Origin: Capsulimonas corticalis
Lineage (GTDB): Bacteria > Armatimonadota > Armatimonadia > Armatimonadales > Capsulimonadaceae
DNA: 64,000 nt
Assembly: GCF_003574315.2 (NCBI RefSeq)
Contig: NZ_AP025739.1
Location: forward strand, 3,224,001 to 3,288,000
Reading direction: 5' to 3'
Part shown: positions 48,632 to 57,233 of the stretch, one piece after another
Layout: every line of letters begins with the position of its first letter
Position numbering within the stretch: position 1 is the first letter of the stretch
Program-made: the position numbers and the translations under genes
The notes under the pieces: generated by a model
Databases searched by the model: none
The model's input: the letters and a program-made list of their open reading frames with translations, nothing else
Told to the model about the DNA's origin: nothing

Positions 48632-49509
48632 ACCGTCTCCGGTTCTAGCGAGAAGCCCGCAGCGCGGGCGGCTGCGGTCAGCGTATTGCGCAGAAGCATG
48701 GCGATGGTCATCGGGCCGACGCCGCCGGGAACCGGGGTAATCGCCGACGCGACCTGCAAAGCGCTTTCAAACTCGACATCGCCGACGTCTTTTGCGCGGC
48801 CTTCGACTTTGTTATAGCCGGCGTCCAGCACCACGGCGCCGGGTTTGATCATATCGCCTTTGATCAGCTCGGGACGGCCGACGGCGGCGCAGAGGATATC
48901 GGCCTGGCGGGTGATCTCGGCGAGGTTCGGCGTGCGCGAGTGGCAGATCGTGACCGTGGCGTTCTCGGCGAGCAGCAGCAGGGCGAGCGGCTTGCCGAGA
49001 ATGACGCTGCGGCCGACGACCACGGCGTGCTTGCCGGCGATCGGCAGATTATAGCGCTTCAAAAGCTCGATCATGCCTTCGGGCGTACAGGAATGAAATG
49101 AATCCAGACCGGCGACCAGGCGGCCCAGCGAGATCGGCGCGATGCCGTCCACGTCCTTCTCGGCGCTCAGGTCCGAGAGGATGCTCGGCTCATCCATATG
49201 CTTGGGCAGCGGGTGCTGGATCAGGATGCCGTGCACGGTCGGGTCGGCATTGAGCTGCGCGAGGCGGTGGCGGACTTCGGATTCCGGCGCGTCGTTGGTA
49301 ATCGGATAGGTCACGGACTCGATGCCGGCCTTGGCCGAGGCGCGGGCCTTCATCTGTACGTACGTCGCCGACGCGGGATCGTCGCCGGCCAGGATCGCGG
49401 CGAGTTTGGGAACGACGCCGGTCGCGGCGGTCAGGCGCGCCGTATCCCGCGCGATCTCCGCGCGAATCGCCTTTGAAGTCGCGTTACCGTCCAAGAGAAT
49501 AGCTGTCAT
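48628..49509 (-). CDS. folD: Methylenetetrahydrofolate dehydrogenase/cyclohydrolase
   Basis: 293 aa, normal length. Interconverts methylene-, methenyl- and formyl-tetrahydrofolate. Signatures: SATYVQMKARASAKAGI (catalytic Tyr/Lys region), GILIQHPLPKHM, EKDVDGIAPISLGRL, VVVGRSVILGKPLALLL (dinucleotide site) and ITPVPGGVGPMTIAMLL. ATG 49509 is chosen; the frame is open further but those residues overlap the esterase gene and are not family-like. Overlaps both neighbours by four bases. Confidence 0.96.
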   Translation of the reverse strand: MTAILLDGNATSKAIRAEIARDTARLTAATGVVPKLAAILAGDDPASATYVQMKARASAKAGIESVTYPITNDAPESEVRHRLAQLNADPTVHGILIQHPLPKHMDEPSILSDLSAEKDVDGIAPISLGRLVAGLDSFHSCTPEGMIELLKRYNLPIAGKHAVVVGRSVILGKPLALLLLAENATVTICHSRTPNLAEITRQADILCAAVGRPELIKGDMIKPGAVVLDAGYNKVEGRAKDVGDVEFESALQVASAITPVPGGVGPMTIAMLLRNTLTAAARAAGFSLEPETV

Positions 49510-50741
49510 AGTGATGAATCCGTTGAAATTGAGATCGGGCCGAAGGCCGGTATGGCGGCGTCCTCGGCGTCGGTGATGTTGCAGTAAGAATCCAGGCCAT
49601 ATCCATACCAGAGGCTCAGTCCCGCCGGCAGGACCTCGCATCCCACATGCAGGATCGCCGTATCGCCTTCGAGCGTGGTCTTGAAGATCTGGTGGATATC
49701 GTTCCCGGCGGCGTCGCGCAGGCTGAAGCCGTAGGGACGTCCTTCGGCGCGCAGGCCGCCGCGCACATTCTGGAACGAGACGCGCACAATGGTGTAATTG
49801 CCGACAGCGGGCCGCGCGACTTTGATCTCGCCCAGTTCGGGGGAGGGGAAGCCGCTGACGACATTGGCGAGCCGCTTGCCGAGGCGCTTGAGACCGGCTG
49901 TGCTGATGTGAATGCCGTCGTCCAGATCGAGATCGATGGCGCTCACCACGCCGACATAGGGCAGGGCTTGCGGCAGAAGGCGTTGGGCTTCGCGGATCGC
50001 GCTCCAGCTATGATGCTGATCGGCGTCTCCCGGGGTAACGAACGTCCCCAGCTGCACCAGATAGAACGGCAGATCGGGCTGGCCGAGATCGGTTCGGAAC
50101 GATTGGATGAGATGGATCATCCGATCGGCGTATTTGGGAGCGTCCTCAGGGCTGGCGTCGCTTTCCCCCTGATACCAGAGGATGCCCGCGACCTTACCGC
50201 CGCTCTCGCGGATGCGCGAAAGGGTGGCGCCGTACAGCGAATGGTCGCCTTCGGTTGCGGCGCGCGCGGGGTTCCACTGGTCCATCGACGTTCCGCCATG
50301 CGCGCTTGGGATCAGGCCGACGGGAACGCCGGTCCGCGCCTGAATCAGCTTGGCGAAGGTCAGGCCCAGACCCGCGCCGTAATCGCGGCTGTTCCGAGGA
50401 TCGGGAACTTCCGGAGGCGGAGGCATGCCGTTGATTTTGCGGTGAACGGGGCGGGGGGATTCATCGAGCCAGTGCAGCGGCTCTTCGGCGACGGCCCAAA
50501 CTTCCCGGCTCTGGAGGGACCGCACGAGGGGCGAGCTTGTCTCCATATCGACCTGGCGGCCGCAGCCTTCCATGTTGCTCTGCCCGGCCAGCACCCAGAT
50601 ATCGCCGACAAGGACATCGGTCGCGTCGCCGATCTCATACGGGCCGCCGGTGGTGATCTCGACGATGGTTCCGTTATCCTGCGTGATCTGCGCGGCGCCG
50701 TTCGCGGCGCGCTGCAATACTTGGAAGCTTTGAAGCGTCAT
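49506..50741 (-). CDS. Sialate O-acetylesterase-like (SASA) hydrolase
   Basis: 411 aa SGNH-type esterase. VLAGQSNMEGCG carries the catalytic Ser, IPSAHGGTSMDQWNP the oxyanion region, ILWYQGESDAS the block with the conserved Gln-Gly-Glu, and DDGIHISTAGLKRLG the Asp-x-x-His pair. No signal peptide is evident, whereas many relatives are secreted. Removes acetyl groups from sugars; specific substrate unknown. It sits, with four-base overlaps on both sides, between dcd and folD, an unusual guest in a housekeeping operon. Confidence 0.88.
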   Translation of the reverse strand: MTLQSFQVLQRAANGAAQITQDNGTIVEITTGGPYEIGDATDVLVGDIWVLAGQSNMEGCGRQVDMETSSPLVRSLQSREVWAVAEEPLHWLDESPRPVHRKINGMPPPPEVPDPRNSRDYGAGLGLTFAKLIQARTGVPVGLIPSAHGGTSMDQWNPARAATEGDHSLYGATLSRIRESGGKVAGILWYQGESDASPEDAPKYADRMIHLIQSFRTDLGQPDLPFYLVQLGTFVTPGDADQHHSWSAIREAQRLLPQALPYVGVVSAIDLDLDDGIHISTAGLKRLGKRLANVVSGFPSPELGEIKVARPAVGNYTIVRVSFQNVRGGLRAEGRPYGFSLRDAAGNDIHQIFKTTLEGDTAILHVGCEVLPAGLSLWYGYGLDSYCNITDAEDAAIPAFGPISISTDSSL

Positions 50742-51322
50742 CCGTGTGTTTCCTCTCCGTCGGGGAAGTTCATGTGCATTCGGCTTGCGGTGGGAACGCT
50801 CTGGCCTTTGTACTTGCTGCCCAGATCCGGGTGTCCGTAGGGGCGGTCGGCGGGGGTGCTCATCGCGAAGAACGAGATCTGTCCCACCTTCATTCCCGGA
50901 TAAAGCAGGATCGGCAAGTTGGCGACATTCGAGAGCTCCAGCGTGATGTGGCCCTCAAAGCCCGGATCGATATAGCCCGCCGTCGCGTGCACCACCAGGC
51001 CCAGCCGCCCGAGCGAGCTTTTGCCTTCCAGGCGCGCGACGAGGTCATCGCCGAGCGCGATGCTTTCCAGAGTGCTCGCCAGAATAAACTCGCCGGGATG
51101 GATGACGAAGGGGGAGCCCTCTTCGGCGGTCACCATTTCGGTGAGCCCATCCTGCGCGGCTTTGGGATCGATGGCGGAGTATTTGTAGTTGCGGAAGACG
51201 CGAAATCGGTGGTCGAGACGGATATCGATCGACGCCGGCTGGACGAGGCTTTCATCGTAGGGCGTGATGGTGATGCGTCCGGCGGCGACGCCTTCTTTGA
51301 TGCTGCGGTCGGAGAGGATCAT
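50738..51322 (-). CDS. dcd: dCTP deaminase
   Basis: 194 aa. Deaminates dCTP to dUTP for thymidylate synthesis. Family pattern: MILSDRSIKEGVAAGRI, VQPASIDIRLDHRFRVF, FILASTLESIALGDDLVARLEGKSSLGRLGLVVHATAGYIDPGFEGHITLELSN (catalytic Glu in ARLEGKSS) and GQISFF. Whether it also carries the dUTPase activity of bifunctional enzymes cannot be decided by eye. In operon with the esterase (overlap) and GNAT (13-bp gap). Confidence 0.94.
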   Translation of the reverse strand: MILSDRSIKEGVAAGRITITPYDESLVQPASIDIRLDHRFRVFRNYKYSAIDPKAAQDGLTEMVTAEEGSPFVIHPGEFILASTLESIALGDDLVARLEGKSSLGRLGLVVHATAGYIDPGFEGHITLELSNVANLPILLYPGMKVGQISFFAMSTPADRPYGHPDLGSKYKGQSVPTASRMHMNFPDGEETHG

Positions 51323-51335
51323 GGGGCGTCTCGTC

Positions 51336-51803
51336 TTATTCGGCGTACAGGGATTTTTTCATCCAGAGATAGCGCTCTCCGGAAAGTGTTTGGTCCGGCT
51401 GAAACCCGGCGCCGAGGGCGCATTGGATCGCGGCTTCATTGTCGCGGCCGACGCGCGTCCAGACATCCGGGTATTTGTGATACTCCGTGAGAAAGGCGCA
51501 AAGCTTGCTCATCAGTACGGAGGCGACGCCCGCGCGGCGCATGTCCGGGGCGACGATCACATGCTGGATCTCGACATCGCCTTCCACATCGTCCTCGATG
51601 ATATCGCCATAGGCGACGATGTCTCCGTCACGGCGCAGGGTAAAGGCGAAGTTCGTTTCGTAGATCCACGCGGCCACTTGATCGGCCGTGAGGGGGAAGC
51701 CCTGAGCGCCGGTCAGTTTCCAAAATTCGTCCGGCGTCGTCACCCAATGCGCGACCGTCTCCGCTTCGGCTAGGTCGAACGGCCGGAGTTCGAAGTACGG
51801 CAT
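51336..51803 (-). CDS. GNAT N-acetyltransferase
   Basis: 155 aa. GNAT fold with FTLRRDGDIVAYGDII, VEIQHVIVAPDMRRAGVASVLMSKLCAFL (acetyl-CoA loop DMRRAGVA) and RVGRDNEAAIQCALGAGF. ATG 51803 (MPYFELRPF) is chosen; upstream in-frame codons lie within nusB. It begins two bases after the nusB stop. Substrate unknown. Confidence 0.85.
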   Translation of the reverse strand: MPYFELRPFDLAEAETVAHWVTTPDEFWKLTGAQGFPLTADQVAAWIYETNFAFTLRRDGDIVAYGDIIEDDVEGDVEIQHVIVAPDMRRAGVASVLMSKLCAFLTEYHKYPDVWTRVGRDNEAAIQCALGAGFQPDQTLSGERYLWMKKSLYAE

Positions 51804-51804
51804 A

Positions 51805-52290
51805 TCATGCAAGGTCCTGCTCACTGCTGTCGGAAGAAACCTCGCCGTCGCCGCGCGGCTCGCGCGCCAGCGCGCCCAGCACGCCGTTGACGAAGCGGCC
51901 CGATTCGGCGGTGCTGTACTTCTTGGCGAGCTCCACGGCTTCGTTGACGACCGCCGCGACCGGCGAATCCGGACGGTAGATCATCTCAAACGAAGCGAGG
52001 CGAAGGATATTGCGGTCCACGGCGGCCTGACGATCCAGCGCCCAGTCGGAGGCGAGGACGGTAAGGCGGGCGTCGATGGAGCTTTGATGCTCCAGGACTC
52101 CGCGCACGAGCTCCTGGGCAAACGTGCTGTTCTTATCGTCGAGCTGGGACTGCTCCAGCGCCGCGTCGATCACTTCCGACGGGGGCTGGTGGCCGATTTC
52201 GATTTGGTAGAGCATACGCAGGGCCAGCTCGCGCGCGTCTCGGCGCGTATTCTTGCCCGCGGTGTTCGGAATGTGAGAATCTGGTGTCAT
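51805..52290 (-). CDS. nusB: Transcription antitermination factor NusB
   Basis: 161 aa, all-helical. Joins NusE/S10 in binding boxA RNA for rRNA antitermination. Signature RRDARELALRMLYQIEIG at residue 16, then VDRNILRLASFEMIYRPDSPVAAVVNEAVELAKKYSTAESGRFVNGVLGALA, the conserved C-terminal block. Its start overlaps the small membrane-protein gene upstream by four bases. Conserved place in the efp-acc-nusB-folD cluster. Confidence 0.95.
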   Translation of the reverse strand: MTPDSHIPNTAGKNTRRDARELALRMLYQIEIGHQPPSEVIDAALEQSQLDDKNSTFAQELVRGVLEHQSSIDARLTVLASDWALDRQAAVDRNILRLASFEMIYRPDSPVAAVVNEAVELAKKYSTAESGRFVNGVLGALAREPRGDGEVSSDSSEQDLA

Positions 52291-52667
52291 TTCGCTTTAT
52301 TGTACCCCGAACGGGCGCGGGTTCGTTTCGCCATTTTGGGAATGGGAAAGCGTAAAACCAGCTCCGGCCGCAGCGCGCGCCACGCTTTCGCGGTCGGGAC
52401 GCGCCCGCTGAGGCGCCGCGCGGGCGCTTCCTCGGTGCGCGTCAGATAGATCCCGGCTAGCGACAGCAGGCCGACGCAAAGAAAACCGTTGGCGTAAAAA
52501 TCCCACGGATGTTCGGCGCCCGGCGGCAGGTTCGCCTGCCGGTATACGGCGATCGCCGAGTTATGCGCGAAGCCGAACACGCAGCCGATGAGCCCCGCGC
52601 AGAGCAGCGCCCGCAGGGCGAGCGCTGTTTTCCAGAAGGGGATACGATGACGCTTGCGGCGTTTCAT
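52287..52667 (-). CDS. Small membrane protein, hypothetical
   Basis: 126 aa. Basic N-terminus (KRRKRHRIPFWK), two hydrophobic helices (ALRALLCAGLIGCVFGFAH and ANGFLCVGLLSLAGIYL), and a basic C-terminal tail. No family recognised. It occupies the slot between accC and nusB where Firmicutes carry the Asp23-family gene (yqhY), but shows no resemblance to Asp23. Ten bases after accC; overlaps nusB by four. Confidence 0.7.
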   Translation of the reverse strand: MKRRKRHRIPFWKTALALRALLCAGLIGCVFGFAHNSAIAVYRQANLPPGAEHPWDFYANGFLCVGLLSLAGIYLTRTEEAPARRLSGRVPTAKAWRALRPELVLRFPIPKMAKRTRARSGYNKAK

Positions 52668-52676
52668 GAAGTGTTG

Positions 52677-54026
52677 CTAGCTCGCATCCACGTGGGTCGC
52701 CAGGAACTTCGTCGTCAGGTCGCCCTTTTGGAACGCTTCGCTGGCGAAGATCTTCTTGTGATATTCTAAGTCCGTTTTGACGCCGACGATCTCGACTTCG
52801 TCCAGGCACCGCTGCATGCGCGCGATGGCGCCGGCGCGGTCGGTGTCCCAGACGATGATCTTGGCGAGCATCGAATCGTAATACGGCGGCACTTCGTACC
52901 CCGAAAAGATCTGCGTGTCGATGCGAACGCCCAGGCCGCCCGGCAGGCGAACGGTGGCGATCTTGCCCGCGCTCGGCGCGAAGTCGCGCAAGGGGTCACG
53001 CGCCGTCAAACGCACTTCAATGGCGTGTCCCGTCCATTCGATCTGGCGCTGGGAGAAGGCGAGTTTTTCGCCGGACGCGACCCGGATCTGCCACTTCACC
53101 AGGTCGATCCCCGTGACGGTTTCCGTGATCGGGTGCTCGATCTGGAGACGCGTGTTCATCTCCATGAAGTAAAACGTGTGATCGGGAGCGACGATGAATT
53201 CGATGGTGCCGGCGCTCGCGTAACCCGCCGCCTTGGCGGCGCGCACGGCGGCGTCGCAGATGCGCTTGCGGGCCGGCGCCGGCAGGTTGGGGGCGGGCGC
53301 CTCCTCCACCATCTTCTGATAGCGCTGCGTTTGGAGCGAGCAGTCCCGCTCGCCCAAATGCACGACATTGCCATGCTCGTCGGCGAGGATCTGCACTTCG
53401 ATATGCCGGAACGTCTCGATATACTTTTCGATATAGACGTCGGGATTGCCGAAGCTGGTCTCGGCTTCCATCTGCGCGGTTTTGAGCGTCTTCGGGAAGT
53501 CCGCTTCTTCGCGAACGACACGGATCCCGCGCCCGCCGCCGCCGGCGGCGGCCTTGATCATGACCGGGAAGCCGATCTTGGCGGCGATCTTCGCCGCTTC
53601 GGCCGGATCGCGCAGGGCGATGTTCGTGCCGGGGACGATCGGAACGCCGGCCTTCTCCATCGTCATGCGCGCCTGGATCTTGTCGCCCATCATCTCGATG
53701 GACTTGACCGGCGGCCCGATATATTTGAGGCCGATCTGGGCGCACTTCTCGGCGAACGACGCATCCTCAGCCAGAAATCCGATGCCGGGATGGATCGCGT
53801 CGCATCCGGTGATCAGGGCGGCGCTTAAGATATTCGCGGCGTTGAGATAAGAGCCCTTGCTGTCGGGCGGGCCGATACAGACACGCTCATCGGCGAGCTG
53901 GACATGGAGCGCATCGACATCCGCTTCGGAGTAAACCGCGACAGTGGCGATCTTCATCTCGCGTGCGGCGCGGATGACGCGAACGGCGATATCGCCGCGG
54001 TTGGCAATCAGTATTTTTTTGAACAT
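52677..54026 (-). CDS. accC: Acetyl-CoA carboxylase, biotin carboxylase subunit
   Basis: 449 aa, standard length. Carboxylates the biotin of AccB using ATP and bicarbonate, the first half of malonyl-CoA formation. [38 protein letters not shown], the ATP-grasp loop [41 protein letters not shown] and [10 protein letters not shown] are all present. ATG 54026 is chosen; the longer frame runs into the pilin-like gene. A 31-bp gap separates it from that gene, which intervenes between accB and accC. Confidence 0.96.
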   Translation of the reverse strand: [449 protein letters not shown]

Positions 54027-54057
54027 AATTTGGGAAGGCGGCTCGGAGCGGCCCTTT

Positions 54058-54642
54058 CTACATGCCGCCGCCGGCCGTCGGGATATTCGGCATCCGGATT
54101 CCGCCGGGCAGTACGGTCCCGGCGGCGGGAGCGCCGTTCGTGGGCGGCGCGGCGGCCGGGGCGGGATTCGGGGCGTAATATGGCGCGGGCGTCGACCCTG
54201 GGGGCGGAAGGCCGATTCCATCGGGATGGAACCCTTGCGGCAGCTGCGGCTGGGCCGACGGGGGCGGGGCGTTGTTCGCGCGTCCGCCGCCGACATCGGT
54301 CACGGTTCCCGTGTCCGGGTCGATCTGATACGAGCAGCCCTGCGCGTAGATCATGTCGTCGGTCACGCCATATTTTTTGAGCTGCGTCACGGAGCGCGGC
54401 GAACGGTCGTCGTGGTCGGCTTTGTACATCTGGACGGCCTGGTTCATCTGCGAGGCGTATTCGGAGCAGGCCGAGCCATAGGCGCGCTCGCGCGGGGTGG
54501 CGGCCTCGCCGGGCTTGGAGTGCTCCGCCGCCATCTGGGGAACGATCGTCGCCGCAAGGATCATCAGGATCGCAAGCGCCGCGAGCATACCGACAAGGGA
54601 CCACTGGCCGCGCTGCCGCGCCGCCGAACGTCGCATCGCCAT
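54058..54642 (-). CDS. Degenerate prepilin-like protein between accB and accC
   Basis: 194 aa. The N-terminus RGQWSLVGMLAALAILMILAATIVPQMA has the leader-plus-helix shape of type IV prepilins, but Phe+1 is Trp and the conserved Glu+5 is missing (W-S-L-V-G). A short globular part follows, with C-S-E-Y-A-S-Q...QMYKADHDDRSP and a QLKKYGVTDDMIYAQGCSYQIDPDTG block (two Cys that could pair), then a long Pro/Gly/Ala tail. Probably membrane-anchored. Twelve bases after accB and 31 before accC, so co-transcribed with them. Role unknown. Confidence 0.72.
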   Translation of the reverse strand: MAMRRSAARQRGQWSLVGMLAALAILMILAATIVPQMAAEHSKPGEAATPRERAYGSACSEYASQMNQAVQMYKADHDDRSPRSVTQLKKYGVTDDMIYAQGCSYQIDPDTGTVTDVGGGRANNAPPPSAQPQLPQGFHPDGIGLPPPGSTPAPYYAPNPAPAAAPPTNGAPAAGTVLPGGIRMPNIPTAGGGM

Positions 54643-54654
54643 GACGAAAATCTC

Positions 54655-55095
54655 CTAGACAGGCTCGATACGGAACAGCGGCTGGCCGTATCCGACGGCG
54701 GTGTTATCCTCAAGGACTTCCGTCACGCGTCCGCCGATATCCGCCGTGACTTCATTCATCAGCTTGAGCGATTCGATGTATCCGACGAGCTGGCCCGTCT
54801 GGATGATCGCGCCGTAACGGATCGGCGGATCGTGATGGTGGAAGATCCCGACCATCGGCGCCGTCAAAAGAATGCTGGGGGCGGGCTCCGCGGGCGCCGT
54901 CTCGGACGCCTCGGCGGCTTCCGCCTGCGGCGTCGTTTGTGTCTCCTCGACGATGGCGGGAACGGGAGCCGGGCGGGTCACGGACGCTTTGCGCACCAGG
55001 ATCCGGCGGCCCTCTTCCTCGATCTCAATCTCGGCGACCGGATGCTCCTCCAGCAGAGCGACGATCTCTTCGATACTTTCCAGGGTCATAAGCAA
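54655..55095 (-). CDS. accB: Acetyl-CoA carboxylase, biotin carboxyl carrier protein
   Basis: 146 aa. Acidic N-terminal helix region, an Ala/Pro/Glu linker, and the C-terminal biotinyl domain with APMVGIFHHH, GQLVGYIESLKLMNEVTADIGG and LFRIEPV. The biotinylated Lys is in SLKLM, where most carriers have AMKM or AMKL. Works with AccC (gene further downstream); the carboxyltransferase genes accA/accD are not in the window. Confidence 0.93.
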   Translation of the reverse strand: MLMTLESIEEIVALLEEHPVAEIEIEEEGRRILVRKASVTRPAPVPAIVEETQTTPQAEAAEASETAPAEPAPSILLTAPMVGIFHHHDPPIRYGAIIQTGQLVGYIESLKLMNEVTADIGGRVTEVLEDNTAVGYGQPLFRIEPV

Positions 55096-55162
55096 ATTTT
55101 AGCAAACTTTCCGGCGCGCCTCGTTTCGAGGAGGCGCGCCGCGTGAGATCTTCAGATTCAAT

Positions 55163-56350
55163 TTAGATCTTCAGCTTGAAGCAGCAATACTCCACCAGCT
55201 TCAGCGCCTGCGAGAGAATCACCAGGCCGAGACAGACGATCAGGAAGGAGACCAATCCCGAGGTCGCCGTCGAGCTAAGCGTCGATCCATGGTTCCCCGC
55301 GCTCAGCGCGAAGCGCGATGTGGCGCCGTCGACAACCTTCAGGATCGCGCCCACCCAGCCTTCCATCAGCGGCAAGTTCAGATAGAGCAGCGCCGGGACG
55401 GCGAGCACCGTCACCGCCGTCAGCGCCTTGTACTTGTCGCGCTGGTGCTCGTTGTAGATGATGCACTTGCGGCACCGATCGCGCTTGGCGGCCGGCGACA
55501 GGATCGTCTTCGGCATTCCGGCGGCGCCGGCGCCCAGGCTCAGGCTATTATCCACCGCCTTGGTCTTCTGTTTCCAGTCGCTGCTGATGACGGCCTGAAG
55601 GACGATATGCTCTTCGCACATGCATCCCTCTTTGTACCACCAGCAGGGGCCGCGCCGCTTGATGTAGATCGGGCACTTCTCCCGCACATGATCGCGGCAG
55701 AAGGCTGTTTCCCAGCACCGGCCCAGGAAGCGCTGGCGCTGCTTGCTTGACTGCCGGGCGACGTCGGACCCGTACTTCAGGTTGGCGCGCTGGACGGCGG
55801 TGTTCTCGGACAGCGCCTTGAAGCGGCGAACGAGGTCCGCCGCCACCCAGCCGGAGCCGGGGATCACGAAGATCATCCAGAGGCTTTGCAGATAAGTCAG
55901 CGCGGAGCGCGTCGCGTTGCTCGCGCTCAGTCCCCGCGCGTCGTAGATCTGCGATGTGGCGAACGGCAGCCCCAGATAGAAGACCGCGCCGACCGCGACC
56001 AGGATATACCCGATCATTTCGTCGCGAAGACACATGATCAGGACGCTTAGCACCGCCACACATGTAGAGATGCGCAGCATCCCAAAGATCAGGTCGATGT
56101 TTCCAAGCTGGCGCGCTTTGTCGGCGTGAACGAGCTGTCCGAACGCCGGGTTGGCCCATGCGCCTCCAAAGAGACCCCAGAAGAGGTATCCCAGGAAGAG
56201 CACGCTGGCCGCCAGGGCGATATAGAAGATCGTTCGCGCAATATCGTCAAGCTGAGTCCCGGTGCCTCGGCCGCCTCCGGACGAGGAGCCGAACTGGGGC
56301 TGCTGCGGGGAAGGATTTGGTCCTTCCGAGATGTCGAATGTCGTGGGCAT
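55163..56350 (-). CDS. Cys-rich multi-pass membrane protein, hypothetical
   Basis: 395 aa. Disordered Gly/Ser/Pro N-terminus, about four TM helices between residues 38 and 175, a central soluble Cys-rich segment (about 205-310) and two TM helices at the C-terminus. Cys pattern: RCWETAFCRDHVREKCPIY, GPCWWYKEGCMCEEH and, further on, RDRCRKCIIYNEHQRDKY, nine or so Cys plus His that could hold zinc or an iron-sulfur cluster. No family recognised. Between efp and accB on the same strand, with gaps of 67 and 94 bp. Confidence 0.72.
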   Translation of the reverse strand: MPTTFDISEGPNPSPQQPQFGSSSGGGRGTGTQLDDIARTIFYIALAASVLFLGYLFWGLFGGAWANPAFGQLVHADKARQLGNIDLIFGMLRISTCVAVLSVLIMCLRDEMIGYILVAVGAVFYLGLPFATSQIYDARGLSASNATRSALTYLQSLWMIFVIPGSGWVAADLVRRFKALSENTAVQRANLKYGSDVARQSSKQRQRFLGRCWETAFCRDHVREKCPIYIKRRGPCWWYKEGCMCEEHIVLQAVISSDWKQKTKAVDNSLSLGAGAAGMPKTILSPAAKRDRCRKCIIYNEHQRDKYKALTAVTVLAVPALLYLNLPLMEGWVGAILKVVDGATSRFALSAGNHGSTLSSTATSGLVSFLIVCLGLVILSQALKLVEYCCFKLKI

Positions 56351-56444
56351 GAAAGTACGCTCTTATTAATGCGGTCGATACAACACGGGGTTTGGGCGCG
56401 CTGATCCCACACGCGCAGCGACTCGATACCCAGCTTCGGCAATG

Positions 56445-56999
56445 TTACTTGACGCGCTCGAGATACTGGTCGTTGCGGGTGTCGATTTTGATGCGATCGC
56501 CCTGTTTGACGAAAAACGGCACGGTGACGACGGCGCCGGTTTCCACGGTCGCCGGCTTGCCTCCGCCCGAAGCGGTATCGCCTTTTTCACTGCCTGCGGT
56601 TTCCGTCACTTCCAGCTCGACGAAGTTCGGGACTTCGATCCCGATCATCTTCTCGTTATGGACTATGACGGACAGATCCATGTTTTCCTTCAGGTATTTG
56701 ACGCCTTCGATCTGTTCCTTGGCGACGGCGACCTGCTCAAAAGTTTCCGGGTCCATGACCCAGTAGTCGGTCCCGTCGTTGTAAAGGTACTGCATGGTCT
56801 TGCGCTCAAGGATCGCTTGCTCCATGCGCTCGCCTGCCCGCCACGTCTTGTCGATGGTGCGGCCGGTCTTCAGGTTCTTGATCGAAGAGCGGACGAACGC
56901 GCCGCCCTTACCTGGCTTAACATGCTGAAAATCCACGATCGTATAGATGTCGTTATCCATAATGATCGAGATTCCGTTCCGGAAATCGCTGGTATCCAT
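56445..56999 (-). CDS. efp: Elongation factor P
   Basis: 184 aa with three beta domains. Relieves ribosome stalling at polyproline stretches. The loop that reaches the peptidyl-transferase centre is VKPGKGGAFVR, with Lys31 at its tip; modification enzymes (EpmA/EpmB, or others) are not in the window. The C-terminal signature KGDTASGGGKPATVETGAVVTVPFFVKQGDRIKIDTR is intact. First gene of the efp-acc-nusB-folD-ispA cluster. Proline-rich proteins are frequent in this region, which fits a need for EF-P. Confidence 0.96.
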   Translation of the reverse strand: MDTSDFRNGISIIMDNDIYTIVDFQHVKPGKGGAFVRSSIKNLKTGRTIDKTWRAGERMEQAILERKTMQYLYNDGTDYWVMDPETFEQVAVAKEQIEGVKYLKENMDLSVIVHNEKMIGIEVPNFVELEVTETAGSEKGDTASGGGKPATVETGAVVTVPFFVKQGDRIKIDTRNDQYLERVK

Positions 57000-57233
57000 A
57001 AGTAAAAAGGAGTTGCTCCTGGCGTTAAATTTCCCTCAATTATAACATAATTTGCCCCTCCAGCGCAAGGCGAGACCCCGTCACGAGGCCGCTTTACAAA
57101 TTCTCGTCATCCCTACATTCCGTTTGACGCGGGAATTCGGAATTTGTTGCAGAATCCTTTACGGTGATTTGGGCGAACGTGACATAACGCGCGTGAAGCA
57201 GGAGTTTCGGACGAAAATCGCGAATGGGGAGCC

